From: Caldilineaceae bacterium
Lineage (GTDB): Bacteria > Chloroflexota > Anaerolineae > Caldilineales > Caldilineaceae
Reading direction: 5' to 3'
NCBI GenBank assembly: GCA_022821585.1
Contig: JAJEDI010000060.1
Coordinates: forward strand, 1-64,000
Length of the DNA: 64,000 nucleotides
Shown here: piece after piece, positions 26,577 to 35,954 of the stretch
Layout of the letters: each line of letters starts with the position of its first letter
How positions within the stretch are numbered: the first letter of the stretch is position 1
The notes under the pieces: model-generated
What the model was told of the DNA's origin: nothing
Seen by the model: only the letters and a program-made list of their open reading frames with translations
Databases searched by the model: none
Position numbers and translations under genes: made by a program

Positions 26577-27578
26577 TTACAGCGTCCGGATTTCCACCAG
26601 TTGCTCAGCCTCTGGCGTATCCTTGAGCTCGTTGTGCAGCGGCCGGCCGAAGCCGGGTGCGCTGATTTCGAAGACGTCACCGGGCTCGGTCTGGATGCCG
26701 GCGGCGAAGCTGAGGGTGGCGGTGCCGTAGAAGTGCAGATGCACGTCGCCGGGCGTGCGGAAGGGGCCGTACTTGAAGTGATGATGCTGGATGTTAGCGA
26801 GACTGTGCGTCATGTTGGCCTCGCCGGTGAGGAAGGGGGCGGACCACAACTCGCGGCCGTCGCGCAGGATGCGAGAGGTGCCCTCGATGTGCGCGGGCGG
26901 GTCGCCCAGCACCAGTTCCGGCCCGCAGGAGCACTGGCGCAGCTTGGAGTGGGCGAGGTAGAGGTAGTTCTTCTTCTCCAGCACATGGTCGGAGAACTCG
27001 TTGCCCAGGGCAAAGCCGGCGCGCAGGACCGCGCCGTCGTCGCCGATGACGTAACAGCCGACCAGCTCGGGCTCTTCGCTGCCCTCGAGGGCAAAGGACG
27101 GCATCGTCAGCGCCTGTCCCGGCGGCACGAGCCAGCGGCCATCGCCTTTGTAGAACCACTCGGGCGCGACACCCACCTGTCCGGGTGCGGGTTTGCCGCC
27201 TTCGAGCCCCATACGAAACATGCGCATTGAGTCGGTCAGCGTCTCTTCTTCCTGGGTGCTGAGATTCTGGTGCATGGCATCGCGGGCCTGAGCGCTGCCG
27301 AGATGATCGAGGCCGGTGCCGCTGATCACGAGGCGGGTGGGGTCGGGGTGATCGAGCGGCGGCAGGAGTCTGCCATCCGCCACCATCGGGGCATATTCGA
27401 CCCGCTGATCGCCCAGCCGTTCTTCGACGAGCTCGGTCAGCGGACGTCCGCTGCGCCCTGCCTCCCGTGCCAGGTCATAGACTCGCTCGGTCCCGTTGAG
27501 AACGTGCAAAGTCTCTTCGCTCTCGACCATCGCCACGCGGCGGTCGCCGGCTTCTGTGCGGAACTGCACCAGTCGCAT
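26577..27578 (-). CDS. FAH-fold enzyme, GguC/AraD1-like
   Basis: A 333-aa protein of the fumarylacetoacetate hydrolase superfamily. Its N-terminal part (MRLVQFRTEAGDRRVAMVE... VYDLAREA) and overall length resemble GguC/AraD1, an L-2-keto-3-deoxyarabonate dehydratase group, rather than classical FAH hydrolases. The C-terminal barrel carries VGCYVIGDDGAVLRAGFALGNEFSDH, a metal-binding Glu/Asp pattern, and TPGDVHLHFYGTATLSFA. The start at 27578 is set by gcggaggaaacaag; the longer frame to 27644 is not needed. In context it could act late in non-phosphorylative sugar-acid breakdown. The exact substrate is inferred. Confidence 0.75.
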   Translation of the reverse strand: MRLVQFRTEAGDRRVAMVESEETLHVLNGTERVYDLAREAGRSGRPLTELVEERLGDQRVEYAPMVADGRLLPPLDHPDPTRLVISGTGLDHLGSAQARDAMHQNLSTQEEETLTDSMRMFRMGLEGGKPAPGQVGVAPEWFYKGDGRWLVPPGQALTMPSFALEGSEEPELVGCYVIGDDGAVLRAGFALGNEFSDHVLEKKNYLYLAHSKLRQCSCGPELVLGDPPAHIEGTSRILRDGRELWSAPFLTGEANMTHSLANIQHHHFKYGPFRTPGDVHLHFYGTATLSFAAGIQTEPGDVFEISAPGFGRPLHNELKDTPEAEQLVEIRTL

Positions 27579-27660
27579 CTTGTTTCCTCCGCTGCTTTGT
27601 TGACTGACCACTTCTCGGTAGCCAGGTGAACGACCCTTCTCCATAGCAGACCGACAGCGA

Positions 27661-29622
27661 TTACTGCTTCTCCCACTTCATCGCATCCCAGGCGACCTTG
27701 CGTGAGAGGTATGTCTCGTAGGTCACGTCGGAGAGGGAAATGTAATCCTCGTCTGTGCCGCTGAAGGTGTAGGTGCCCAGGGAGACCCACTGGTCGGAAT
27801 GTTGGGATTGATCGACCTCGCGCAGGGTAAAGCCGCCTGAATGGGAGATCCAATAGCGGGCGTTGCCGGTCGTGGCGTGGTTTGAGGGGATGTATACGAA
27901 TACCTCGTAACTGGCCGCCTCCAGATCGGGAGACCATCTGCCCCAGTTGTAGCCGGTGCGGGTCTTGTCATTGTTATTGGTCCAGAAGAGATGGTCGGAG
28001 TAGCCCGTTGTCTCCTCTCGCCACGTGGTCGTGAGGCCGCCTCGCTGGAATCCATCGTCCTGGTCGTCTACCGTTACTGTGATCGGGGTGGGGGTAGGCG
28101 AAGGTGAGGCCTCAGGCGTCGCGACGTCTGTCACGTGGGTCCAACTCAGCTTCACCTGGGCCAGCTCCTCGTGCTCATAGTATTCGAGAACGAGATTTAA
28201 AGACCCGCCGTCGTGTTGCAGCGTATACTGGTATGATGTCGCCGGGTGGTCGCTCCAGCCGTCGATCCGTTTTTCGTTATCGATAAAGAGACGCACGCCG
28301 TCGTCGGATACAACATCGAAGCGGTAGGATCCCGCTTCGAGCGATATCTGGGCAGTCCAGCGGGCAGAAAAGCTGTCGGCGTTGATGGTCGGCGACGAAG
28401 GCGACCCGGAGCCCCAGTTGTAGTCAACGGTGGACTCCTGGCGTGCGAGCGCGGGCGTGCCGGTCAGCGTGCGGTTGTTCCAGTACAATGCCTGCCATAC
28501 GGTGACCGGCGTGGATGTCGGCGTCGGCGTAATCGTCGGCGTGGATGTGGGGGTTACCGATGTAGCCGGAGTGGCGGTAGGCGCCGGCGTGTAGGTGGGC
28601 GGCGGTGTTGGCGAGGGTGTGGGCGTGGCCAGCGGCGTTGTCGTTGCTCCCGGCGTGGACGCGGGATCCGGTGTTGCCGTCGGCGTTGTTTCCAGCCTGT
28701 TCCAGGTCAAGCTCGCCTGCGCCTGCCCCGTATCCTCGTAATACTCCATGCGCACAGTGACGGCACTGCCGTCCAGGTAGATGATCTGGGAGTAGGTTGT
28801 CGCGGTCTGCACCTGCCAGAAATCGATCAGGGTTCTGTCGCCAACCAGGAGCCGCACACCGTCATCCACCGTTACGGTAAAGCGGTAATCGCCTGCCGGC
28901 AGCTGGAGGGACCTGCTCCAGCGCACAGAGAATCCATCCTGATTGATGCCGGTGAGCGGGCTTTCGTAGCCCCAGTTGAAGTTGAGTCGGGCGTCGCCGC
29001 GCGAGGTATGCGGCGTTCCTGTGAGCGCAGTGTTGTTGTAGTACTCGCCCCGCCAGTAGGTCGTGGGCAGATCGGGCTCTCGCTCCCAACTCACTGAGAT
29101 GGAGGCCGCGCCGGTCAGTTCATAGTACTCGACGCGAATGAGATGCTGCCCCTCTGACAGAGGCAGTCTGGCCTCGTATGAGGCTTTCGCCTGTTCGATC
29201 CAGCTATCGATTTTCAAAACGTCATCCACCCAAAGCCGCACGCCGTCATCGACTTCAACGGTAAAAATATAGTTGCCGGCATCTTCTGCGGAGATGTTGA
29301 GATGGCGTTCCCAGCGGGCCGAGAACCGGTCTGCGGAGATACCCGTACCCGGGGAGCCGTCGCCCCAATCGAAATCCAGCGAATCATCCTCACGGGAGAT
29401 GACGGCATTTCCGGTTAGCGATGTGTTGTCCCAGTAGTCGGCGTCCCAGGTCGTATCTGATTCATGGGCAAGGGCGTCGTCGGAGTTGAGGGCGATAACC
29501 GAGAGCGCGCATAGAGCCAGCAGGACGGCACAGCATACAATACGTCCTCCCATGTCCCTGCACCCGTAAATGCGGGCGAATAGCCAGGAAACGCCGACTC
29601 GATTCCGGTTATCACTCTGCAT
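27661..29622 (-). CDS. Secreted triple-PA14 protein with golvesin-like C-terminus
   Basis: A 653-aa exported protein. A signal segment lies near residues 25-45 (IVCCAVLLALCALSVIAL). Three PA14-like beta-barrel domains follow, each starting with W.A.Y(W/Y)(N/D)N..LTG and containing FSARWxxxL and DDGVRLxxD: about 55-190, 195-320 and 375-510. Thr/Pro-rich linkers of PTPT type separate the second and third and the last domain. The final 130 residues (DDGFQRGGLTTTWRE, YEVFVYIPSNHATTGNARYW) resemble the golvesin/Xly carbohydrate-binding-like domain. The start at 29622 has a cgaggagaaagcc ribosome site. It likely binds carbohydrate at the cell surface. Confidence 0.88.
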   Translation of the reverse strand: MQSDNRNRVGVSWLFARIYGCRDMGGRIVCCAVLLALCALSVIALNSDDALAHESDTTWDADYWDNTSLTGNAVISREDDSLDFDWGDGSPGTGISADRFSARWERHLNISAEDAGNYIFTVEVDDGVRLWVDDVLKIDSWIEQAKASYEARLPLSEGQHLIRVEYYELTGAASISVSWEREPDLPTTYWRGEYYNNTALTGTPHTSRGDARLNFNWGYESPLTGINQDGFSVRWSRSLQLPAGDYRFTVTVDDGVRLLVGDRTLIDFWQVQTATTYSQIIYLDGSAVTVRMEYYEDTGQAQASLTWNRLETTPTATPDPASTPGATTTPLATPTPSPTPPPTYTPAPTATPATSVTPTSTPTITPTPTSTPVTVWQALYWNNRTLTGTPALARQESTVDYNWGSGSPSSPTINADSFSARWTAQISLEAGSYRFDVVSDDGVRLFIDNEKRIDGWSDHPATSYQYTLQHDGGSLNLVLEYYEHEELAQVKLSWTHVTDVATPEASPSPTPTPITVTVDDQDDGFQRGGLTTTWREETTGYSDHLFWTNNNDKTRTGYNWGRWSPDLEAASYEVFVYIPSNHATTGNARYWISHSGGFTLREVDQSQHSDQWVSLGTYTFSGTDEDYISLSDVTYETYLSRKVAWDAMKWEKQ

Positions 29623-29994
29623 GGCTTTCTCCTCGTAGTGGTCAGGGGCCATGAGTCAGTTTGGCCGCCGTTTTCTCCAGGTTTTCGACAAGTTTCCGCT
29701 GACTCCAGATGGTCGGAGACGGAGCGGCAACCTGACGACTGGGCGGCGGCCAAAGCAGTATAGACACCACGGACCACTATCTGTTACCCAACTCTGTCAG
29801 TGTGAGAGTAATTATACACCATGCACCGGGATCAAACTATAGCCTACCGCGTAGTCTTTGGGGCCGGTCATGCCGCAGACATTACGAATTACCCGTCCGC
29901 TGTGCTATCCTTACAGTCGCATTTTGCCCTTTATGAACGTGCATTTTAGAGCGTCCGGCGACCTGAAAGCGGGGAGCCGGAAAATGGTTTTGGC
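29623..29994. other. Divergent intergenic region
   Basis: About 370 bp between the PA14 gene (reverse) and rqcH (forward). It should carry both promoters. I see no RNA gene or convincing small frame; an opposite-strand frame over the rqcH start is an artefact of codon bias. Confidence 0.4.
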
Positions 29995-31893
29995 ATGCAT
30001 TTTGACGCATTGACGCTGGCCGCGGTGGCCGACGAATTGAAAGAGACTGTCGCGGGCGGCCGGGTACAGCAGATCGTTCTGCCGGGCAGCCGCAGCGTCG
30101 CCCTGGAGATATACGCGCACCGGGAGCGGCGCCATCTTTTGCTCTCGGCGCATCCCCAGGCCAGCCGCGTGCATCTGCTGGAACACAAGCCGCGGCGGGG
30201 GGTGCCGAAGGAGACGCCGCTGCTGCTCCTGCTGCGCAAGTATGTGCGCAGCGCGCGACTGGAGTCTGTTGAGCTGCCGGTGCCTTTCGAGCGGGTGCTC
30301 TTTCTGCGCTTTCACCATCCACGGCACGGTGCCACCACGATGGCCGTCGAACCGATCGGACAGTTGGGCAATGTGATCCTGATGAACGCCGACGGCCGTA
30401 TTCTGGATGCGTTGGTGCGTGTGCCTGCAGGCGAGAACGCCCAGCGCGTGCTTTTGCCGCGGCGGGACTATCAGCTACCGCCACCGCAGGACAGATTGGC
30501 GCCGCTGGGGGGAAGCGGAGAGTCGCATGGCGGGGCCTGTCGAGCTCCTGTAGACGGAGAAGGCGACGGCGACGATCAACCCTCGCTTCTCTGGCGCAGT
30601 CTGCTCAACAGGTTCGCGGGCGTCAGTCCGACATTGGCCAGGGAAGCGGCCTGGCGGGCAACCGGAGACGCCAGCGCACCATTCACAACGGAGGCGTTCA
30701 CGGAGGCGTGCAGTGCCCTGGGCGAACTGTGGTCGGCCGCGGCGACAGGCGCATGGACGCCGGGCATCGCGGTGGATGAAGAGAAGGGCGTGGCCGCGTT
30801 TGCGCCGTACGAGCTTCACTTTTGCGGCGAGTTCGTACAGGCGGAATCGATGAGCACGGCGACGGCCGCTTTCTACGCCGCGCAGGAGCGGGACAGTTCC
30901 TCTTCGCGGGACGTGTACGCGGGCGTGCGGGGGGGCGTGGCCGCGCTGGTGCGGCAGGCGCAGGCACGCGTGCAGAGTCAGCTGCGGGCGCTGGCCGCGG
31001 ATGAGCCGGCCCCGGGCGAGCCGGAACGGGTGCGTGCGCAGGCGGAGTGGCTGCTGGCCCTCTCGAGCCAGATCACCTACGCAAAAAGGCCCGGCGGGCA
31101 GGAAGGAGTCAGCCTGCAGGACGGCATGGCTGCAGTTGAGCCGGGGCCGAACGGGCAGATGCAACTGGTCATTTTCGGCGCCGACGCCGATTTCGGACTG
31201 CCGGGTGAGAAGGAACCGGGAGCGGAGGAGGGCGATCTGATCGTTCCGCTCGACCCGAAACGTACACCGGTGGAGCAGGCCGAGCGCATGTTCGACCGGG
31301 CGGCCAAAATGGAACGGGCCGCCCGAATCATTCCACGGCGACGGGCCAGGCTCGAGGCGGACCTGGCCTACCTGCAGCAACTGGAAAGCGACCTGAGCCT
31401 GGCGCAGGACCAGCCGGAGATCGTGGCGGTGCGGGAAGCGCTGCGGGAGGCGGGCTATCTGCGGCAGCGCCGCGACCGGCGCGAAAAGACGCCTAGGGAC
31501 CGCTCGCGGCCGTTGCGTTATCTTTCACCGGAGGGCTTCCCGATCCTGGTGGGACGCAACGCCCGCCAGAACGAGATCGTCACCTTCAACGAGGCAGGCC
31601 GGGATGACCTGTGGCTGCACGTGCGCGACGGGCCGGGTGCGCACGTCGTCATCCGCTGCGGCGGACAGCCGGTGCCGAAGTTGACGCTGAACGTGGCTGC
31701 CCAGCTTGCGGCCTGGTATTCGGGGCAGCGGGGGAATGCGGGCGCGGCCGTTGCGATCACGCCGCGGCGCTTTGTCACGCGCATGGCGGGCGGACGGCCA
31801 GGGCAGGTGCACTACCGCGGCGAGGAGACGATCAGCGTCGCGGCCGAACTGCCGGCGGAGAGTGAGCAGTGGGTGGCGATGCGCGACCATTAG
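29995..31893 (+). CDS. rqcH: RqcH / Rqc2 homolog (NFACT family)
   Basis: A 632-aa ribosome quality control factor that binds split 50S subunits carrying peptidyl-tRNA and recruits tRNA-Ala for alanine tailing. The NFACT-N domain opens with MHFDALTLAAVADELKETV and contains RRHLLLSAHPQASRVHLLEH and LLLLLRKYVRSARLESVEL. A coiled-coil middle spans about 420-500 (EQAERMFDRAAKMERAARI...). The C-terminal NFACT-R (DUF814) domain has EGFPILVGRNARQNEIVTF, DDLWLHVRDGPGAHVVIR and the final RRFVTRMAGGRPGQVHY. The order and length are normal for bacterial RqcH, sometimes annotated as fibronectin-binding protein. Confidence 0.95.
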   Translation: MHFDALTLAAVADELKETVAGGRVQQIVLPGSRSVALEIYAHRERRHLLLSAHPQASRVHLLEHKPRRGVPKETPLLLLLRKYVRSARLESVELPVPFERVLFLRFHHPRHGATTMAVEPIGQLGNVILMNADGRILDALVRVPAGENAQRVLLPRRDYQLPPPQDRLAPLGGSGESHGGACRAPVDGEGDGDDQPSLLWRSLLNRFAGVSPTLAREAAWRATGDASAPFTTEAFTEACSALGELWSAAATGAWTPGIAVDEEKGVAAFAPYELHFCGEFVQAESMSTATAAFYAAQERDSSSSRDVYAGVRGGVAALVRQAQARVQSQLRALAADEPAPGEPERVRAQAEWLLALSSQITYAKRPGGQEGVSLQDGMAAVEPGPNGQMQLVIFGADADFGLPGEKEPGAEEGDLIVPLDPKRTPVEQAERMFDRAAKMERAARIIPRRRARLEADLAYLQQLESDLSLAQDQPEIVAVREALREAGYLRQRRDRREKTPRDRSRPLRYLSPEGFPILVGRNARQNEIVTFNEAGRDDLWLHVRDGPGAHVVIRCGGQPVPKLTLNVAAQLAAWYSGQRGNAGAAVAITPRRFVTRMAGGRPGQVHYRGEETISVAAELPAESEQWVAMRDH

Positions 31894-31939
31894 ATACAGA
31901 CTGTTTTGCAGGCAAGAAAGACACTTTCAGGACGGACAC

Positions 31940-32755
31940 ATGGACTTAAGTCGACTCTGTATCCACACGATTACAACCAAGCCATGGCCGATCGAAACGG
32001 CGATCGAGCGGTTCAGTGCCCACGGCGTCGCCGCGATGACGGTTTGGCGAGATGCGCTGGAGGGGCGGGATATCGCGGCTGCGGGCAGGCAGATCCGCGA
32101 TGCAGGGATGGAGGTCGTCTCGCTGTGCCGGGGCGGATTCTTCCCGGCGGAGACGGAATTGGCGCGGCAGGAGGCGCTTGACGACAACCGCCGCGCCATC
32201 GACGAGGCCGCGGCCCTGGGCGCGCCGCTGGTGGTTCTCGTCTGCGGGGCGGTGCCCGGCCAGCCGCTAGATGCCGGCCGCGGCCAGATCCGAGACGGGA
32301 TCGAGGCGGTGCTGCCGCATGCCGTGGCTGCGGGGGTCAGGCTGGGCGTGGAGCCGCTGCATCCGATGTACGCGGACAGCCGCTCCGCCGTCAACACGGT
32401 GGGACAGGCCAACGATATCTGCACCGGCATTGACTCGCCGTTTGTCGGGGTGGTTGTGGATGTCTATCACCTGTGGTGGGACCCGGACCTGGAGCGGGAG
32501 ATCGACCGTTGCGGGCAGATGGGCAAGCTGTTCGCCTTCCACGTTTGCGACTGGCGCACGCCCACCGAAGACCTGCTTCTCGACCGCGGGCTGATGGGCG
32601 AGGGCTGCATCGACATCCGCCAGATTCGGGGCTGGGTTGAGGAGGCCGGGTTTGACGGGTATAATGAGGTCGAAATCTTCTCAAACCGCTACTGGGCGAT
32701 GGACCAGGAGCAGTTCCTGGAGCGGGTCGTGGAAGCCTACAGAAACTGTACATAG
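31940..32755 (+). CDS. Sugar phosphate isomerase/epimerase family protein
   Basis: A 271-aa AP-endonuclease-2-like TIM barrel of the xylose-isomerase-like group. Visible barrel segments are LGAPLVVLVCGAVPG, AGVRLGVEPLHPMYADSRS with a metal-binding Glu, FVGVVVDVYHLWWDPDL with Asp and His, and FAFHVCDWR. The end reads GYNEVEIFSNRYW, with the last metal Glu. The ATG at 31940 follows caggacggacac. It is adjacent to a Gfo/Idh gene in the same direction, a frequent pair in inositol or rare-sugar catabolism. The substrate is not known. Confidence 0.85.
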   Translation: MDLSRLCIHTITTKPWPIETAIERFSAHGVAAMTVWRDALEGRDIAAAGRQIRDAGMEVVSLCRGGFFPAETELARQEALDDNRRAIDEAAALGAPLVVLVCGAVPGQPLDAGRGQIRDGIEAVLPHAVAAGVRLGVEPLHPMYADSRSAVNTVGQANDICTGIDSPFVGVVVDVYHLWWDPDLEREIDRCGQMGKLFAFHVCDWRTPTEDLLLDRGLMGEGCIDIRQIRGWVEEAGFDGYNEVEIFSNRYWAMDQEQFLERVVEAYRNCT

Positions 32756-32848
32756 TCCCTCAGGCTTTTGCGGGCGCCGGGCAGACGGCGTCGCACAGGC
32801 CTTCGGTGGTCCTTGGGGGCCGCGCATCAATGGGAGCATTTCCTACCT

Positions 32849-34006
32849 ATGGCTGAAATTGCAGTTGGCGTAATACTGAATGGCGTGACCGGGCGCATGG
32901 GAACGAATCAGCATCTGGTCCGTTCGATTCTGGCGATCCGGGAGCAGGGCGGCACGGTCACCTCGGACGGAGACAGGATCATGCCGGAGCCGGTGCTGGT
33001 CGGCCGCAACCCGGACAAGCTGCGGCATCTGTCGGCGGCGCACAATGTGAGCAAGTGGACGACCAATCTGGACGAGGCGCTTGCGGACGACCATAACAGC
33101 ATCTACTTCGATGCGCTGGCGACCAACCTGCGGGTGCCGAATACATTGCAGGCGATCGAGGCCGGCAAGGCGGTCTACTGTGAAAAGCCGACCGCGGGCA
33201 ACATCGAGGATGCGTTACAGCTGGCGCGGGCGGCGAGCGACGCGGGGGTGAGCAACGGCGTTGTCCAGGACAAACTGTTTCTGCCCGGTCTGCTGAAGCT
33301 CAAGTACCTGATCGACACCGGATTCTTCGGCCGCATTCTGGCGGTGCGCGGCGAGTTCGGCTACTGGGTGTTTGACGGTAAGGACCAGCCGGCGCAGCGC
33401 CCCTCCTGGAACTACAAGAAGTCGGAGAGCGGCGGCATCGTTCTGGATATGTTCGCGCACTGGCGCTACGTCATCGACAACCTGTTCGGCACGATCAAGC
33501 GGCTCTCCTGCATCGCGGCCAACCACGTGCCCGAACGCATCGACGAGGAGGGCGCATCCTACAACTCCGACGCCGATGACGGCGCCTACGCCATGTTCGA
33601 GCTGGAAAACGGGATCATCTGCAACTTCAACTCCTCCTGGTGTGTACGCGTGCGCCGCGATGACCTGCTGACCATCCAGGTGGACGGCACGCGCGGCAGC
33701 GCGGTGGCGGGCCTGCGCGAATGCGCGATACAGGGCGACTCCTTCACGCCGAAGCCGGTGTGGAACCCGGACATTCCGCAGCCGGTCCAGTTCTACGATA
33801 CGTGGCAGTGGATGCCGAACAACAACCCCTACGACAATGCCTTCAAGATCGAATGGGAGATGTTTCTGCGGCATGCGGTGAAGGGGGAGCCGTTCCCCTA
33901 TACGCTGCTGGAAGGGGCGAAAGGCGTGCAGCTGGCCGAGTTGGGCTATGAGGCCTGGCAGGAGCGGCGCTGGGTGGATGTGCCGCCGTTGAACTGCAGT
34001 GGTTAG
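32849..34006 (+). CDS. Gfo/Idh/MocA family oxidoreductase
   Basis: A 385-aa dehydrogenase. The nucleotide-binding region near the N-terminus reads ILNGVTGRMGTNQHLVRSI, a variant of the normal GxGxxG loop, and AVYCEKPTAGNIEDAL holds the EKP motif with the catalytic-site Lys. The C-terminal domain has YKKSESGGIVLDMFAHWRYV with a conserved Asp/His pair. It is not a close paralog of the gene at 16325. Start at ATG 32849 with gggag upstream. It follows the epimerase-like gene and precedes an anaerobic sulfatase maturase; a dispersed element begins at its stop codon. Confidence 0.88.
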   Translation: MAEIAVGVILNGVTGRMGTNQHLVRSILAIREQGGTVTSDGDRIMPEPVLVGRNPDKLRHLSAAHNVSKWTTNLDEALADDHNSIYFDALATNLRVPNTLQAIEAGKAVYCEKPTAGNIEDALQLARAASDAGVSNGVVQDKLFLPGLLKLKYLIDTGFFGRILAVRGEFGYWVFDGKDQPAQRPSWNYKKSESGGIVLDMFAHWRYVIDNLFGTIKRLSCIAANHVPERIDEEGASYNSDADDGAYAMFELENGIICNFNSSWCVRVRRDDLLTIQVDGTRGSAVAGLRECAIQGDSFTPKPVWNPDIPQPVQFYDTWQWMPNNNPYDNAFKIEWEMFLRHAVKGEPFPYTLLEGAKGVQLAELGYEAWQERRWVDVPPLNCSG

Positions 34007-34312
34007 CAGTTTTTAGTAGTCAGTTTCTAGTTCTTAGTGAACTGCTGTGTACGTACAGGGCTGATGGCGGGCAGGGGTCAGGGATTCGAGATGGCGCGGG
34101 GAAGTAGGCGCCGGTCGCTGGCCTCAAAGGTTCAAATTGTCCACGGCGGTGGGTTAGCCGGAGGGGGCGTTGCGGGGGGTTCCCCCCCCGCACAAGGGAG
34201 GGCCGAAGGCCCAACCGCCCCAAAAAGGCCAGGAAAGAGTGAAGAGGAGTGAGAGAAAACTTCGCTTGACTCGTTTTGGTCGGGGATGGAAATTGGCTGA
34301 ATAGTAACAGGA
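34006..34312. repeat. Dispersed non-coding element, copy B
   Basis: Begins at the last base of the oxidoreductase stop codon. Its left 33 bp are almost identical to 20245-20277. A GC hairpin (gcggggggttccccccccgc at 34172-34191) is followed by acaagggagggccga and a ggcc hairpin, then gaggagtgaga.aacttcg, and its right end (tggctgaatagtaacag) lies just before the anSME ribosome site. Compare copy A at 18587. Confidence 0.65.
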
Positions 34313-34318
34313 GAGAGA

Positions 34319-35689
34319 ATGTCGCAATCGATCGCACTGCTTGACCCGACGCCCGCAACCGATATTGCGCCGCCGCCTGCGTTTCACATCATGCTGAAGC
34401 CGCGGGGGGCGATCTGCAACCTGGACTGCCATTACTGCTACTTTTTGAGCAAGGAGTTCATGTACCCGGACAGCGATTTCCGCATGTCCGAGTCGATGCT
34501 TGAGGAGTACACGCGGCAGTATATCGAAGCGCAGCAGGTCCCGGAGGTGACGTTTGCGTGGCAGGGGGGCGAGCCGACGCTGATGGGGCTGGACTTTTTC
34601 AAGAAGGCGGTCGAGTTCCAGCAGAAGCACAAGAAGCCGGGCATGCGGGTCGAGAACGCGCTGCAGACGAACGGCACGCTGCTGGACGAAGAGTGGTGCG
34701 AATTTCTGCACCGCAGCGATTTTCTGATCGGGCTGAGCATGGACGGCCCGCGCAAGCTGCACGACTTTTACCGCGTCGATAAGGGCGGTCAGCCGACGTG
34801 GGAGAAGGTGATGCGGGCGGCGCGGATGCTGCACAAGCACAAGATGCGCTACAACATCCTGACCACGGTCCACGCGGCCAACGCGCCCCATCCGCTCGAG
34901 GTGTACCGCTTCCTGCGCGACGAGGTCAAGACCGACTTCATGCAGTTCATCCCCATTGTCGAGCGCGACAACGACACCGGCTACCAGGAAGGGAACACGG
35001 TCAAAGACCGCTCCGTGACAGCCGAACAGTACGGCGACTTTCTGATCCAGATTTTCGAGGAGTGGGTGCGGCGCGACGTGGGGAAGGTCTTCGTGCAGAT
35101 CTTCGACGTGGCGCTGGCCGGATACGCGGGTCACCGCCCCGGGCTGTGCATTTTCGAGGAGACGTGCGGCTCGGCGCTGGCGATGGAGCACAACGGCGAT
35201 CTTTTCTCATGCGACCACTACGTGGAACCGAACTACCTCCTGGGCAACATCGAGGAGATCCCGCTGATCGAGATGGTGGGCTCGGCGCGGCAGCAGGAGT
35301 TTGGCACGCACAAACGGGACAGCCTGCCCAACTACTGTCTGGAGTGCGAGGTGCGCTTCGTCTGCAACGGCGGCTGCCCCAAAAACCGCTTCATCAACAC
35401 CCCCGACGGCGAACCGGGCCTGAACTATCTGTGCGCCGGCTACCGGGCCTTCTTCAATCACGTGCGCCCGTACATGAACTTCATGGCCGACCAGCTGCGC
35501 CGGCAGCAGGCGCCGGCCAATATCATGCAGTACCTGGCGGAAGAGGACCGCAAACAGAATGCGCGCTTCGCCGGGGCCAAGCGCAACGATCCCTGCCCGT
35601 GCGGGAGCGGCAGAAAGTTCAAGCAGTGCCACGGCCGCGGGCGCACGGTGGAGCGGGCGCAGATGCGGTGGCCGGTTTCGAATAATTAG
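34319..35689 (+). CDS. Anaerobic sulfatase-maturating enzyme (radical SAM/SPASM)
   Basis: A 456-aa radical SAM enzyme that converts the Cys or Ser of the sulfatase motif to formylglycine without oxygen. The cluster motif CNLDCHYC has Cys33, Cys37 and Cys40, followed by YFLSKE, typical of anSME. FAWQGGEPTLMGLDFF is the Gly-rich SAM region. The SPASM part holds CGSALAMEHNGDLFSCDHYV and CLECEVRFVCNGGCPKNRF, ligands for two auxiliary clusters. The C-terminus adds a SEC-C zinc motif, NDPCPCGSGRKFKQCHG, found in a subset. The ribosome site acaggagagaga is strong. Its natural partner here is the Cys-type sulfatase at 8964. Confidence 0.94.
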   Translation: MSQSIALLDPTPATDIAPPPAFHIMLKPRGAICNLDCHYCYFLSKEFMYPDSDFRMSESMLEEYTRQYIEAQQVPEVTFAWQGGEPTLMGLDFFKKAVEFQQKHKKPGMRVENALQTNGTLLDEEWCEFLHRSDFLIGLSMDGPRKLHDFYRVDKGGQPTWEKVMRAARMLHKHKMRYNILTTVHAANAPHPLEVYRFLRDEVKTDFMQFIPIVERDNDTGYQEGNTVKDRSVTAEQYGDFLIQIFEEWVRRDVGKVFVQIFDVALAGYAGHRPGLCIFEETCGSALAMEHNGDLFSCDHYVEPNYLLGNIEEIPLIEMVGSARQQEFGTHKRDSLPNYCLECEVRFVCNGGCPKNRFINTPDGEPGLNYLCAGYRAFFNHVRPYMNFMADQLRRQQAPANIMQYLAEEDRKQNARFAGAKRNDPCPCGSGRKFKQCHGRGRTVERAQMRWPVSNN

Positions 35690-35780
35690 CGGCCAGCTAT
35701 TTCACTGGGCACGAGCTGCGGATAACCATGTCCGTGCGCGACGTGACCTATACGTCAAAGCACCACGTTCCAATTCCACG

Positions 35781-35885
35781 TATAAAGGGTTCATTGCGGC
35801 ACGACGACGCAAAACCCTTGTGATCTGCCAGACGTGTCACATGGACATCCACCATGGGCAGAGCAATCCGCGCAAGCAACAGTAG
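35781..35885 (+). pseudogene. Group II intron reverse transcriptase remnant (HNH tail)
   Basis: Only the last about 30 residues of an intron-encoded protein are recognisable: IAARRRKTLVICQTCHMDIHHGQSN. This matches the C-terminal HNH endonuclease part of group II intron RT/maturases (ARRRKTLVxCxxCHxxIH). Nothing of the reverse transcriptase or maturase domains lies upstream, where the intact anSME gene ends at 35689. It is a truncated relic. See also the domain V sequence at 36413. Confidence 0.7.
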
Positions 35886-35954
35886 ATAGTATTACACGTC
35901 ACGAGTGACTACGGCTCTAACGCTGCACTCCCCGGACGCAGCATGGCAGGCTGA

